64,000 bases of DNA from Adiantum capillus-veneris (Eukaryota > Streptophyta > Polypodiopsida > Polypodiales > Pteridaceae): NCBI GenBank assembly GCA_014529385.2, contig CM043967.1:80116278-80180277 (forward strand), written 5' to 3'. The first letter of the stretch is position 1, and the number at the start of each line of letters is the position of its first letter. Of the stretch, positions 1 through 11,234 are shown in pieces. Both the position numbers and the translations under genes were made by a program. A model generated the notes under the pieces. The model did no database searches, was not told the DNA's origin, and was given only the letters and a program-made list of their open reading frames with translations.

Positions 1-866
1 TTAATTCCAATGTGATTTAGTCTTGATCCCCCTATTGATCACAGGGGGCAGCTTGCGAGTTTCTCGCAGTAGCTAGGATTACCTAGCTTAGGGCTTTGAT
101 CCACGTCTTGCGTTCTTTGTGGTGGATACCCACGACTTGCGTTCTTTGTGGTGGGATGTCCATGTCGTGCTTTTTATGTAGTGGACAAATCTAGTTGTAT
201 GGGCAACTAGGTGACAGCGGGTGGAATTAACACTCGCTCGGGGATTTCGTGCCTCCAAGACATTGGAAGTTTAAATGAAATGAGTTATTGAGTGAATTTT
301 TACTAGAAAGATTGTTTTGGTGCCGCTTTGAAAAAAATTTTGAAGGGCTGTCTTAACACAACCTGTGAGTCGGAATTAATCAATGGATATATATGTTGAA
401 CAACAAATGTGTTAGTAATTTAGGACACACAAGACAAAGTGTGAGTATGGGGGTGGAAAGTGGGGGCTTGTTGGCTCGGGTTGCCAATGCCTATGAGAAG
501 GGTGGTCCCTATTGGTCGGGAACTCTCTGTCCCCATAGTACGGTAAATGACGTTAGAATTGCTCATTACACTAAAAGCAATGAAGTCCCAAGTGTACGTG
601 CCTCTAAAAGCAATGGGGAAAAAGACACTCGAGACTTCTCTCCTTTTGGAAGGTGAGTCTTAGGACCGATAATTGGTTAGACACGCTTTTCCCTGCGGGT
701 GGAACTAGATCTTGTTGCTAGTAGGCTCGACTCAATTCACTTGGTGATGAGAGATCGTCCGCTAGTTGATCCCTTAAACCACTTTGTTTGCTTCTGCTAT
801 AGATCTAGTGGCCACCAGGTTTACCATCAGAACCGTCGTTTGAGATGACGGGGTGGGGACGTCACA
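1..866 (-). repeat. Putative partial LTR (family G), noncoding
   Basis: No convincing coding region lies here. On the minus strand the sequence from 866 starts TGTGACGTCCCC, a start common in plant Ty3/Gypsy LTRs, and it interrupts the family A LTR just to its right. I infer the left part of another LTR retrotransposon that continues beyond the window edge. No second copy lies in the window, so the assignment depends on the junction and the terminal TG only. The 87-codon plus-strand ORF at 393-656 resembles nothing I know and is probably chance. Confidence 0.4.
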
Positions 867-1400
867 AAATGCATCTAAATTCTTAGCAATGATGCCCCAA
901 CACCCCACCTATGCTTACTTTGTGATTTCCTAGCTTAAATTCGTACTTATGATGAAACTAGGCTGCGGGGTTGGTGACGCCAAAAGCTACAGTTTACCAT
1001 GATATGTTTATGTCAATGAGTAGAGCTCTTATCTGCATTTGCAATGCAACAGACGACACTGCAATGTGACAACCAGGAAGGGAGTAGGAAGCGCGTGAAG
1101 GAGAGAAGTGAACGCCGTTAGCTCACACTGTGTTTCTATTATCCAAAACTTGAAAATAACTTACAAAAATTGGGTTGGGTTTTTATACCTTAGCAAAGGT
1201 TTCTTTGGTCAAAAACTAATAATCTGGAAGCTCTAAACTAAGGATAAGTTGATACAATCTGGAAGCTTATAGCCCCGGATCATTGATTACAATATCCACC
1301 TGGAAAATAGGAGTTACAATTTTCTTGATTTATCAAAAGAATTAGTGTTTTTACAACAAAACTCCCAAAAAATATTACATGGGTTAGCTTGCTCCTAACA
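867..1400 (-). repeat. Partial LTR of Gypsy family A
   Basis: Read on the minus strand from 1400 (TGTTAGGAGCAAGC...), this matches the first ~530 bp of the LTRs at 5090-5959 and 26015-26926. Shared parts include the TATA-box region near 1187 and the conserved gtgagc...gctcac block. It retains the ~40-bp stretch that is missing from the LTR at 5090. It begins directly after the codons for Leu-Glu-Asp in the RT fragment of element C, so it is an insertion into that gene. The rest of the LTR is cut off at 866 by family G sequence. Confidence 0.85.
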
Positions 1401-2666
1401 ATCCTCTAGCACAATCGTGATTTGATTGTAACTAGAGTACCCATTTAAAAATCTATAAGCTTCCTTTCTTGCAACTCTCTGAAGCACATGCTCCAAATAT
1501 TGCAAGGGGTAGTGATGTCTCGTAGTGGCAGCATTAATTTTCTTGAGATTTACGCACACTCTGAGTTTCCCATTCTTTTTTGGTACAATAACTATTGAAG
1601 ACACCAATACTAAGTGCTCAATAGGGTATATGAATCCACATTTGATAATATTTTCAATTTCTTTCTGAATAATATTTGCATACTTAGGTTCATTGGGTAG
1701 GGTCTTTGCTAGACTGGTTTAGCAGTGCTAATCATTGGAATTTTATGTTACACTACGAAAGGTGGAACGCCCTTTGTGCCATGATATATCCAAGAAAATA
1801 TATCCTTGAATTCCTTGAGGATCTCCTTAAGTACATGTTCCTCAGTCTCTGCCAGGTCTTGGGCAATGAAAACAGGTTTGGACTCCTTATCTGGGTCCAC
1901 TAACTCTATTTCTTTAACTATTGCTAGACCATCATAGACTCCATCACTTCCATTAGTAGGTGTTCTTTGGGCCTTTGTATACACAACCTTACACTCATCC
2001 TTGCTGTAGGATTTGAAATGATCAGGTGTAGGGTGTAAGTCCATGGGATCTTTTTGTGTTGTGGACTGTGATTTTGCTTCCACTTCCCTTAGTTGTTGAG
2101 CTAACTCTCGGTTTTCGCATCTCTCGGCTCAACTTTGGCTTCTCTGTAGCCTTTAACTGTGAAATTTCAATGGGTTGTGGGCTGCACCACATGACGCTTT
2201 GAAGGTATTCACCCCAATTATTTACCAACTTTCGATGAGCATCACAAGCCCCCATATAACTAAGCCATTCTAATGTAGATTTCTTTTCATTTATTCTAGC
2301 ACGTACATTGGCTCGATATCATTGCCTCTTATATTGCTTACTCCTCTTGTCTAATTTTTTATTATGGTCGGTTTCTAGTGCAGAGTTTCTAGATGAATCG
2401 TTGCTTGTGCCTTCTTCTCTCCAGGATAGATTGTCATCTAGGGTACCACTGGGCCTTGAATGGTTTTTTCCCACATTTACACCAAGATTTGACTCAAATT
2501 CTTCGTCCACAAATTCAATTTCAATTGATGATTCTGACTCCAAATCGTGTGGACTATAGTCTTCTGAGATGCTATTGGTTCCACAATCAATCAAGCCTTC
2601 ATTTTGTAGGTCATCAGAAGCTATATGCATTGATCCTATCATATTTAAAGGTACGAATTGTGGCAC
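1401..2666 (-). pseudogene. Gypsy element C: protease-RT linker and RT N-terminus, broken
   Basis: Minus-strand remnant of the pol gene of element C. The acidic linker (2666-2319) leads to a pre-RT stretch with the family pattern ...EFKDIFSW...GVPP (near 1770). It continues into the first RT blocks at 1607-1401: SSIVIVPKKNGKLRVCV, then NLKKINAATTRH, then a YNQ motif. The frame changes several times and the RT stops dead where the family A LTR is inserted at 1400. The catalytic YxDD region, RNase H and integrase are absent from the window. Related in domain order to A1 but a different family. Not functional. Confidence 0.8.
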
Positions 2667-2906
2667 TTTGTCCCCCTCAAATGCTACCTAAGTTGTCCCT
2701 CTATTTCTCCAAGTGTTTGTGGTTGCCGCTAGGCGGACCCAATCCATGTTGTTAGACTCAGACATTCCAAGTAGAACATCCATATAAGGGGAGCCTTTCC
2801 CAACATCGGTGTCCTTTTTACACGTGTAACAATACTGCAATGGGGTCGAGTGAATTGTGGTGTCAGATCGATGGTCAATTATAAATATGTTTCCTAGAGG
2901 ATGCGC

Positions 2907-3291
2907 TCAACCAATCACAAGATCAACTCGAATGACAGAGTCTTCGAACTGTAAGTAGACATGGTTTTTAGACCAGTCATGCACCATTTTTGCTTCCCTC
3001 ATGAAAGGACGTCCTAATATCGTCCCATTGGCCATCTTTACCACTATATTTGTAGTCCCAAGGTGAGGTCTCCCCATAGATTCCCAATCATTTCTAGATA
3101 CAATGCTAACCCCAATGCCACCATCAAGGATTCCCTTCACAGTTAATCCTTTGGTAGTGATTGGTAGGGTCACATTGGATTCATCGCCTTCAAAGTACTA
3201 TCCCAACTTGTTAACAGGTATTTCAACAACAGAGTTCTTATTCAAGCTAGGTTGTGGATCTAAGGTTTCCTTTCCTAGCACTTCAATAGAC
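2907..3291 (-). pseudogene. Gypsy element C: aspartic protease, broken
   Basis: Minus-strand retropepsin remnant. The active-site motif appears as ILDGGIGVSIV (the D-G-G-x-G type usual in plant Gypsy proteases) and is followed by the ILGRPFM motif near the end of the fold. Only about 35 residues separate the two, fewer than in A1, which suggests an internal deletion. It lies between the gag remnant (3292 upward) and the RT linker (2666 downward), as expected for gag-PR-RT order on the minus strand. Confidence 0.75.
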
Positions 3292-5084
3292 CTATCTATC
3301 GGTGTAAATTGTGGTAACCCTGACCTTCACTTCTCCATTAAGGAAAACTCGAAGAGCTAGGAATATATTGGGGTCTCCATATAGTTTAGACATGATGGTG
3401 GTTATAGCTTCTAAAGCCATGAAATCCATCAATTTAGCAATATTTAACAGAAATTTTAGGGTTTGAGTTCCTTGACATGGGGACGATGGAATATCCATTT
3501 CTTTAATAGGGTTAGGTAATCCCTCTGTAAACATTCTCTCCAACAAGAAAGGAGTAAGCCCACTTCCTAATGACTTAAAGTCGCTTTCTTCTTGGATGAC
3601 ATTAGGTATGGCTAGTGGTCTATGGTCTTTATGAGGTTGATTTTGTGTAGGAAACATTGTGTTTGTAATTTGGATAATCCTAGGTGTTGGTTCTATCTCC
3701 CTTTGGGTCTCATTTACCAAACTCCTTAATTGCTTGACGCGCTTGATCTCCTCTATAGGGTTTGGGTAAGTTTTGATCTTCTTTTTATGTTCCATGGGTT
3801 GTGTCCATTGTGGTTCATCATGATCCTCCTTGTTTTTTTTTCTTTTCTAATGGTCGTTTTAGTCTCCATGGTCTCACCTGAATCACAATGATTTTCAATG
3901 TCGTTCATATACACGGGGTCGTCACCAGTCCCTATGTTAGTCTTTGAACTGGGTTTTGACTTTGTTACCTTTTGTGATCTCTTCCTTCGTGTTTTCTTCT
4001 TCTTCTTGGATTGGGCGATTGATGTCATGTCTCTTTCTTCAAGAATATAATTTTGGTTTTGGAGCATTGATCGTGTGAGTACATTTACTGGTACCACCGG
4101 TGTACTTTGTGATGGCGCCTCAATAATCTCAATTAAGTTCAATGGCGTGAACCTTGGTGCATTTGGATTATTAGGACATTGGACAATCAAATAATCCATG
4201 CCACATCAATTACACGTGAATATCGGCATTGTAGATGTGCTCTCTTGATTGGTGTGCACTAGTGTGGCATTCTTTTGTAGTCTAATAGGACACTCAGCTA
4301 CATGATGAGATTGATATTTTGGTCTCTTCCTGCAAGAGCAGCTACTTGATAAACAGGTTTGACTTGTCCCCAATAGTCCTCCACAAAGTATTCTGGTCAC
4401 TCTTCAAGTGCATCCATCCCATAGGCAATATGAGGGTCTATATCTTGCTTACAGCCTTCCAAACAAGCACTAGATGGATCGCAACCCATATGATTCACAG
4501 GGGTGAATCTTGGATGTGAGGGCTGCAGTCCTAGCACTAGAGGTGGTAGTGGTGTAGCTTGAACAACATTTTGGGCTCTAGGAACCATGTTTTGTGATAG
4601 TTGTTCAACAGGTGGGGTAGGCATCAATGCAAGAGCTTGAGGTGAATCCTTCTAGGCCAAGGGTGGTCTATTCTCCATCACATGTTTGAACATTATACAA
4701 TCCTTAGCTTGGTGACTGTACCTACCACATGCATTGCAATTCTCGTTGAATTTTACTCTAAATGTAGGGCATTCACTAGTGCTATGTGGACCAAACCAAA
4801 CTGAGCACCATTGTTGTTCCCTTCTTAGATACATATGACTGTTTTGTGAGGCACGATTTTCTCTAAGAATTTCTTGAATAGCCTTGGTGAGATCTACTAA
4901 AGTCATCTTAGATATCTTTTGCTCTTTAATAATAGGCTTTATGGTCATTGGCTCATGACTCGATGCTTTTGCGAGCTAGTAGATTTAGGCTCAACAGACA
5001 CTCTTTCTCCTTGAATCATTAAATTGTCCTCCAATTGGATTGCATTGGTGGCAGCTGCTTCCCAAGTGGTGATACCTCTAATGA
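3292..5084 (-). pseudogene. Gypsy element C: C-terminal part of gag, broken
   Basis: Minus-strand Gag remnant in several frames. At 5084-4950 the end of the capsid reads ...GITTWEAAATNA. A two-knuckle nucleocapsid follows at 4948-4652: the first knuckle is degenerate (CSVW...H....C) and the second is canonical (CNACGRYSHQAKDC). Downstream (4199-3292) is a proline/serine-rich spacer with a lysine-rich run near 4000. The reading frame crosses the A1 insertion site: the bases at 26932-26964 continue the same frame (ENIYNGL then VIRGITTWE), apart from a nearby stop. This shows that A1 landed inside this gag. Confidence 0.8.
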
Positions 5085-5089
5085 CTAGG
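5085..5089. other. Target-site duplication ctagg, left copy (A1)
   Basis: ctagg lies immediately before the 5' LTR of A1 and recurs at 26927-26931 directly after the 3' LTR. A 5-bp duplication fits Ty3/Gypsy integration. Confidence 0.85.
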
Positions 5090-5959
5090 CATTAGCAGCA
5101 AGCTAACTCGGATATCATCTTTTGGAGCTCTCATTGTAAAAACACTTATTATTTTGATAAAACGGGAATATTGTAACTCCTATTTTCCGGATAAATCTTT
5201 GTAATTGATGAGCCGGGGCTACAAGCTTCCAAATTGTATCAATCTATGATTACCCATCTTTAGTTAGAGCTCCCAGATTATTAGTTTTGACCACCAAAAA
5301 CCTTGGCTAAGGTATAAAAGCCAATTTTTGTAAGTTATTTTCAAGTTTTTGGATAATGAAATATACATTGTGAGCTAACGGCGCTCACTTCTCTCTTTCT
5401 CGCGCTTCCTACTCTCTCCCGGGTCACATTGCAGTCGCGTCTGTTGAGTTGCAACCGCAGGTAAGAGCTCTACCTATTGACGACCCGCAGCCTAATTTCA
5501 TCATAAGTAGGAATTTACACTTCAAAATAAAAAACTAAGCATAGGCGGTATATTGGGGCATCATTGCTAAGCATTTAGATGCATTCTGGGTCGAAAGCGA
5601 CTAGGTCAAAACTCCATGCTGTTAAAAATCACGATTTTGTACTTGACCTAAAGTGGGATTTGAGACCATGAGCATGTGTGATTAGGTTTTATAAACTTGT
5701 CCTAGAAGTTTCGTTACATTTGGATGTCATTTGATGCTGTAACAGCTGTGATTTGTTTGTCAATGAGCGATTGGCTTTTGGTGATTTCAGTCGTTTGAGT
5801 GCAGCTTGAGTTAGATGCGAGTTGTTTGTTGTTTTCCGAGAGATTGACAACCTCTTGTAGCCTCTATGCACTAGTCGAGTCATCTTTGTCCCATGGATTG
5901 ACAATCGTGGTTCTCGCTAAATCTGCAAGATAGGAGTGATATTAGACACCCGTCCCACA
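5090..5959 (+). repeat. 5' LTR of A1
   Basis: 870 bp, matching 26015-26926 and, inverted, 867-1400. The expected first bases TGTTAG have mutated to CATTAG. The LTR ends CCCACA. It lacks about 40 bp near 5480 that both other copies keep, which explains most of the length difference from the 912-bp 3' LTR. It carries a TATA box at 5313-5320 and, downstream, the short inverted repeat gtgagc/gctcac near 5370. Confidence 0.9.
5313..5320 (+). promoter_or_regulatory. TATA box in the A1 5' LTR
   Basis: TATAAAAG within a well-conserved block shared by all three family A LTR copies (26241-26248 in the 3' LTR; TATAAAAA on the minus strand near 1187). It is probably the promoter for the genomic RNA, with transcription starting some tens of bases downstream. 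Confidence 0.6.
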
Positions 5960-5961
5960 TT

Positions 5962-5979
5962 TGGCGCCATTGCCGGGGA
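5962..5979 (+). other. Primer-binding site of A1 (tRNA-Asp type)
   Basis: tggcgccattgccgggga lies two bases after the 5' LTR. It differs by one base from the tggcgccgttgccgggga primer site known from plant Gypsy elements, which pairs with the 3' end of tRNA-Asp. Confidence 0.8.
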
Positions 5980-6034
5980 TCGAAGAGAACTAAACTAGGG
6001 AAAAACACGAGCGTCTTGTGAAGTTATCCTTTAA

Positions 6035-7372
6035 CACTAGAATGGTAACAGGACATTTTTTTGTCCTTAGACACATTTGTGTCCTGTTAAGTGACCATTT
6101 TGCTTGAATTATTTGAAGAGTATGAAAATGAATTTCTAGGTGCTATCTATCCACAAAGCTGCCTTATGAGCTGAAAAAAACTTAGCATTTTTTTTGGAGT
6201 ATCGATCTCACCATTAACCTTACTCTTGCACAACATTTTTGAACCTAAACTGTGTGAAAAAACGGGTCCTGTTTTTGGCTTTTTTTCAATTTTTGGCAGC
6301 TATACCACTCTAAACTTCATGTTTGTGAGGTTTAGATGGCTAGAGGTTAGGCCTTCATAGTTCTCAACATGTTTTGATGCTTGTAGGGAGAGCTAAGTGT
6401 TAAAATTGAAAGTTATGATCAGTTTACAAGAATTGCATAATCCTATTTTTTGGTCAAAATTAGCACTTTTATGATTTTTTTGGTGGCTTTCTTGATATCC
6501 AAATTCAATTTTGATTGTGTAAGGGTAATGTATAACATAAATCTAATCTTCCTTGATTTTTGGGGACCTAATATTCTATATAGCATAGTATATGATGATG
6601 GTTGAGTGTTTTGATTGCTGAAGAATACGATACATTTTAGAGTAGCAAGTATAACTTTCTCAATATTGCTAGTTTCTTAGGCCAATTGTGTGTATTTTGT
6701 AAGTAGTAACCAGATCTAATCATAGACTACAAACTTGGCTAGATATTGAGTAGTTTCTATGGGTTTCTAGAGGTCATAATGCTAAACCTAGTTTTTTCAT
6801 GTTTGCTGTATTTAGCACTTTATCATTGCCCCCAAGGTTCCAATTGTAAGAGATCCATTATCCTTTTGACATGTTCCATGGCTACTTTTGAATCCAAAGG
6901 CCCAAAGGGAACTAAGAAAACATGTATATAGTATCTGTATTGAGCGTGACTATAGAAACTTTGATGATAGGTCCGCAGAATGGCAAAAACGCAACTTTTT
7001 TGTACCTATTTTTTTTGCCCAAAAAAAAAATAGTGAGGTAAAAGCAACCATATGTTTTGGTCACCAACCCATTGAAGTTAATGGGGCATTTTATCTCATG
7101 TCCTACAAAAATCCCCACTCTTATTTATATGCAATCAACCATAAGAAATTGCTATTTTGGGCAAAATAAAGTGGTCCATCAACTTTGGAGGCTTGTAGTG
7201 ACCAAGGGATGAGAAAAATTACAAGTTTCTCATTTTTTCCATATGTAGTAGTTATTGAACTATAAGCTCATGAAAGGATTTTTCAAAATGAGTGGATCTA
7301 CTGTTGTTTTGGAATTTTTTCCCAAAACCCTGAAAGGACACTTTTATGTCCTGTTAGGTTACCATTCTAGTG
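6035..7372. mobile_element. TTAA-flanked inverted-repeat transposon (piggyBac-like MITE?)
   Basis: A 1338-bp insert in the A1 leader. It is bounded by TTAA at 6031-6034 and 7373-7376, and its ends are inverted repeats: CACTAGAATGGTAAC at 6035 mirrors ...CCATTCTAGTG ending at 7372. The repeat goes on with CAGGACAT after a small gap. The left end also folds on itself: ~6042-6056 pairs with tgtcctgttaagtgaccatt at ~6085-6105. TTAA targets and C-C/A-C-T-AGAA-like ends are typical of the piggyBac superfamily, which is scarce in plants. The only ORFs inside (6746-6931 and 6888-7169, plus) resemble no transposase I know, so it is probably non-autonomous. Confidence 0.6.
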
Positions 7373-7376
7373 TTAA

Positions 7377-9014
7377 CTTCCTCTAGGATCTCCTAAAGTT
7401 GAAACTTTCTTTTTAAATACCGCATAGCTTAAGATTGTCGTCTTTTGCTGTGTAGAGGTAGCTTGGAAGTAATCGTACTTGCTGAGTGCCTTTAGGATTG
7501 TAGGATTGTAGAACTATATTAGGATTTTGAGAATGATTGATAGACGAGACAAGTCTTAAGATCAATGCTCAGGAACCATAAAAAACAAGAAAACGAGTGT
7601 TTATGGACACTTTCCACAACCCCATTGCAGTAAAACCTAGTAGGGTAAGTAGAATCTGAGGTGGATTTCAAAACATTTCTCTCTCTGAAGGAATCATTGT
7701 GAGTTGTTATTTGAAGTTACAGAATTTGAGGTCTATGGCCAGACATAGCATGAAAAGACTTCCAATCACTCAATCCAACTGGAGAGTATGTTTAAAAAGT
7801 TGTATGAACCAATGGGTAAGTTCAAGGACACAATGAGGTAAAACTTTCAAGAGTTTGTAAAAACTCAGATTATTTACTTTTTCTTGACATTTTAGGCCAA
7901 ATTAAGTTTTGACTTGATTCATAGGCTTAAAATAGCTCTCAAAAAGATTGTCCATTGAAAAAGTGTAAAAAATGTTCATTTTAGTCCCAAAGTGAATAAT
8001 CGTGATTATTTACTTTTAGCTCAAATTTTGACCAAGGTTGATACCAATGACTCATAGCATGTGTACAAACAACTTTTGTAAAGGCACATAGAATTTGGAT
8101 CACCAAATTGACCAAAAACTAGGTAAAAACGAAAGTCTGTACTGACTTTTGGGAACTTGAGAGTAAATTGGGAAAAAATTTAATCAAACTCAATGAAACT
8201 TGATTCATAGGCTTATATTGATGTGATAGACATGTGTACATGCTCAATTGACCAAAAAGATGCAAAAAATTTACCAGAAGTAAATAATGGTAATTATTTA
8301 CTACTGTCTCATTTTTTAACTTTTTTCACCAAGTTAGCATACCACTAGTTTTACCATATTGTAATAATCCTACAAACCAAATTTGGTAAGATTTGGATCA
8401 TTGGATTGAAAATTGTGACCAAAGTTGCAAAGTCAATCTGCGGATAGAAAACTGATGACCATTTGACCAAAAATTGTCTAGACTTTGAAACTTGGCTAGA
8501 GACCTTAAGTTGAAGTGCTTAGCAGATCTGTGTCAAGATTGGGACAAAAAAATTCAAAAAATTAGCTAGAACAGCAGGCCAAGGGTCCGGTTGACACACA
8601 TATGCATGAGCACGTGGCCGATCAGGGGCAAGGCCCTTCTGGTCATGGACATTCACTCAGTTTTCAGGTTGCAGATTAGCCCTTTTATTTTTGCAAAAGG
8701 GGAATCTGAAAGTCTCAACTGCTGACTCCCATAAATCAATTTGAAGTGATAAACATAAACCAATCACAATAGCTAGGAAAAAACTTACAGTCTTTTGTGA
8801 AAGAATCGCTAACTTGATCAAATTGATACAGGAATCACGTTGCAGGCAAGGAATTGACCGCTTGACGGAAATTGCAATCAAGTCACGTGGAAGAAATTGA
8901 CAACAAGTCAATTCGATGGTAAGTACTCTATCTAGGGCTTCACAAGTCTATAGGAACCTTAGATCTGGTCGTATACTAGGAAACCAAGGCATATTTGGAG
9001 AAACCTCCAGTTGA
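7377..9014 (+). other. A1 leader, noncoding
   Basis: The region before gag contains no convincing ORF. It holds AT-rich near-palindromes of the form aataatcgYgattatt at 7991-8020 and 8279-8303, with a half-site at 7869-7883. Similar motifs recur at 22296-22325 and 22565-22590. A strong splice-donor-like sequence (atg|gtaagt) lies near 8915, so part of the leader may be an intron (speculative). Confidence 0.5.
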
Positions 9015-9050
9015 GTATCCACCAAAGAGAGTGTTAATCAAGGTGAGCAC

Positions 9051-11234
9051 TTGGACACTATCCCTAAAGAAATCTCAGACACTTTTTCAGAATCAACATC
9101 TGAAATGTCTTCCTACTCGACTCACTCAGAAACTGGAATGACAGTTCGCTACAAGCATATACTCTCATTTTATAAGACTAATTGCCATGGGACTCAGGTT
9201 TACCTGGATCCTAACGAAGAGTATGCTATTTGCATTGATGACCATGGTATTGAGTTCGAAGAAGAGATTAGGGCAACACACAAGGAAAAATGTACATGGA
9301 TAGAAATGAACTCAGTATTTACAAGTCGAAAACCTTGACGTGATAGACAAATGGGGGTTAGAAGTAAACACCATAATTTCAGATATGGCAGCAAAAGAAG
9401 GACCACCAACTTTAGAATTTGAAGGATATGATCAAGTTGATTTGAAGCCTTTGAAACGGCTCAGTACAGACAATCCTAGGATCGGAGTCTATAGTTGGGA
9501 GGATAGAAACGTCAAGGATCTTCTATGGACTGCGCACGCCAAATCAGGACAACTAACATCCATGAAGATATCTTCAAGATCAAAGATAAGGGTTCAACAT
9601 ACCTACCAACCTACCTGTTTAGGGATTGTTATAATAATAGCTTTGTTATGATGACTCCTGAGGAGGTGGAAGAAACCAAATACCAAGGGTACTCCATAAG
9701 GGATTGGATATTGGGCCAAGGACCAGAAACTATTCCAAGAGATGAACACCGTGAAAGATCTTCTTAGAGTAATGTTAAGAAATCAAAAACCACCTCGTCA
9801 CGAAGAAAACCGGGTGACACTAAAGCCAGTCTAGAGCTACATGAGTCGCTATTTCCAACAGACTGGTTTGAAGGACTCGGAACAGGACCAACTACCAGGA
9901 GACCGGGAGCTGAACCAAATAGACGAGTAAGACCAGCTGATTTTTAGAAATGGGTCAAAAAATACAGTCGATTGGGAGATCCATACGACCACTTAGCAAG
10001 CTTTAAGCAAGTGCTATGAGCAGAACGCATATTCAATTTCCATACTCAATTTGAGGGATTTGGAATGACATTAGAAGAAAAAGCATTGACATGTTTCCAA
10101 AACATTCCACCAAGGTCAACCATGGACTTAAATACATTAGCTCAAGGATTTGTAGTTGCTTGTTTCAAATCACGGATCAAACACAATACGGTGGCTCAAA
10201 TCTACAGCTTTAAATAGAAACAAAGTGATTCTGTTAGGGATTGTGCAACTCGAATGAAGCAATACATTGCAAGATCCCTAGAGCTAGAGATATCTGCAGA
10301 GGGATGACTAGTATCATTGTTTCTAGAGGCACTGCTAAACAAAGAACTTCATGCTATACTGTATAGCAAGAAGCATACAACCCTAGAAGAGTGTGTGTCA
10401 GATGCTTTTGATTTAGGAGAAAATTGTGATATTTTCAACGAAGAAGATGTCCCTAAAGATAACCAAAGCGAGAAAACAGCATCCACCAAACCAACTCAAG
10501 TGGGAACGGCTGCTGCAACACCACTTTTATCCATAGAAGACATGCTCAAAAGGATGATGAATAACATGCAAAAAGCACCTCTGAGAGGACCAGGGTAAAG
10601 GATACCTCAACATGGATAACCAATTAGGCCGCAAAAATGGTGTCCAATCAAGGATAATGGACCAACCTTGAGACCAATGAGTGCTATTACCGACCAAAGT
10701 ATGATGGGAATGTTCAATACGTGCCTATGAGGCCAGAATGACAACCCATGTATAGATATGGCCCCAGCTCAAAGACCACCGATGTGTATGGAAAGACCTC
10801 AACCTGTGTTGGGTTAACCACCTCCATATCCGCGACATAATGTAGTGCCTGTAAAGTACATGCATCCAGAGGGAGTCATAGATGAACAAGCACTAGTGCC
10901 TGTTACAACCTATGCTGAGCCTAGTCCATCTACAGTAATGGTAGAAGGAGATTGGTATACACATCCACCACCAATGGAAGAACCTGTGACTTATGCTACA
11001 CCAGAGCTTGCACCAATGTACTATGTAGCTAATCAAGGTGTCAGACCTCCTATGGTAAGACCCATGATTAAGCCCAGAACTGGAAACTATCATGGTGGAG
11101 ATGATCATCGGAAAAATGAATGCCCAGAGCTTGACAAGAACCTCAAGCCAGTTGAAGCTTATTGCATACAATGTTGCAAAAAGGGAGGACACTTCCCGGA
11201 AGATTGTCCAAAAAAATCCTCTAAACAAGGGTAA
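9051..11234 (+). pseudogene. A1 gag (capsid and nucleocapsid), broken
   Basis: One frame is open from about 9015, with several in-frame stops and a local frame change near 9340. No ATG is seen at the start, so the true start is uncertain. The capsid (retrotransposon gag family) runs from ~9950 to 10440. It includes DPYDHLASFKQV, AERIFNF, the basic ACFKSRIK stretch and LFLEALLNKELH. A Pro/Met-rich linker follows (10500-11080). The nucleocapsid has a degenerate first knuckle (GNYHGGDDHRKNEC, two metal ligands lost) and a second one, CIQCCKKGGHFPEDC, with one extra residue between the second Cys and the His. Gag would form the particle around the RNA. Several stops can be explained by C-to-T change, for example TGA for CGA near 10019. 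Confidence 0.8.

Noticed and set aside
393-656. 87-codon plus-strand ORF
   Set aside because: No recognisable domain and located in probable LTR sequence; treated as chance.
7100-7170. piggyBac transposase in the 6888-7169 ORF
   Set aside because: The 93-codon ORF shows no DDD motifs or Cys-rich C-terminus, so no transposase call was made.
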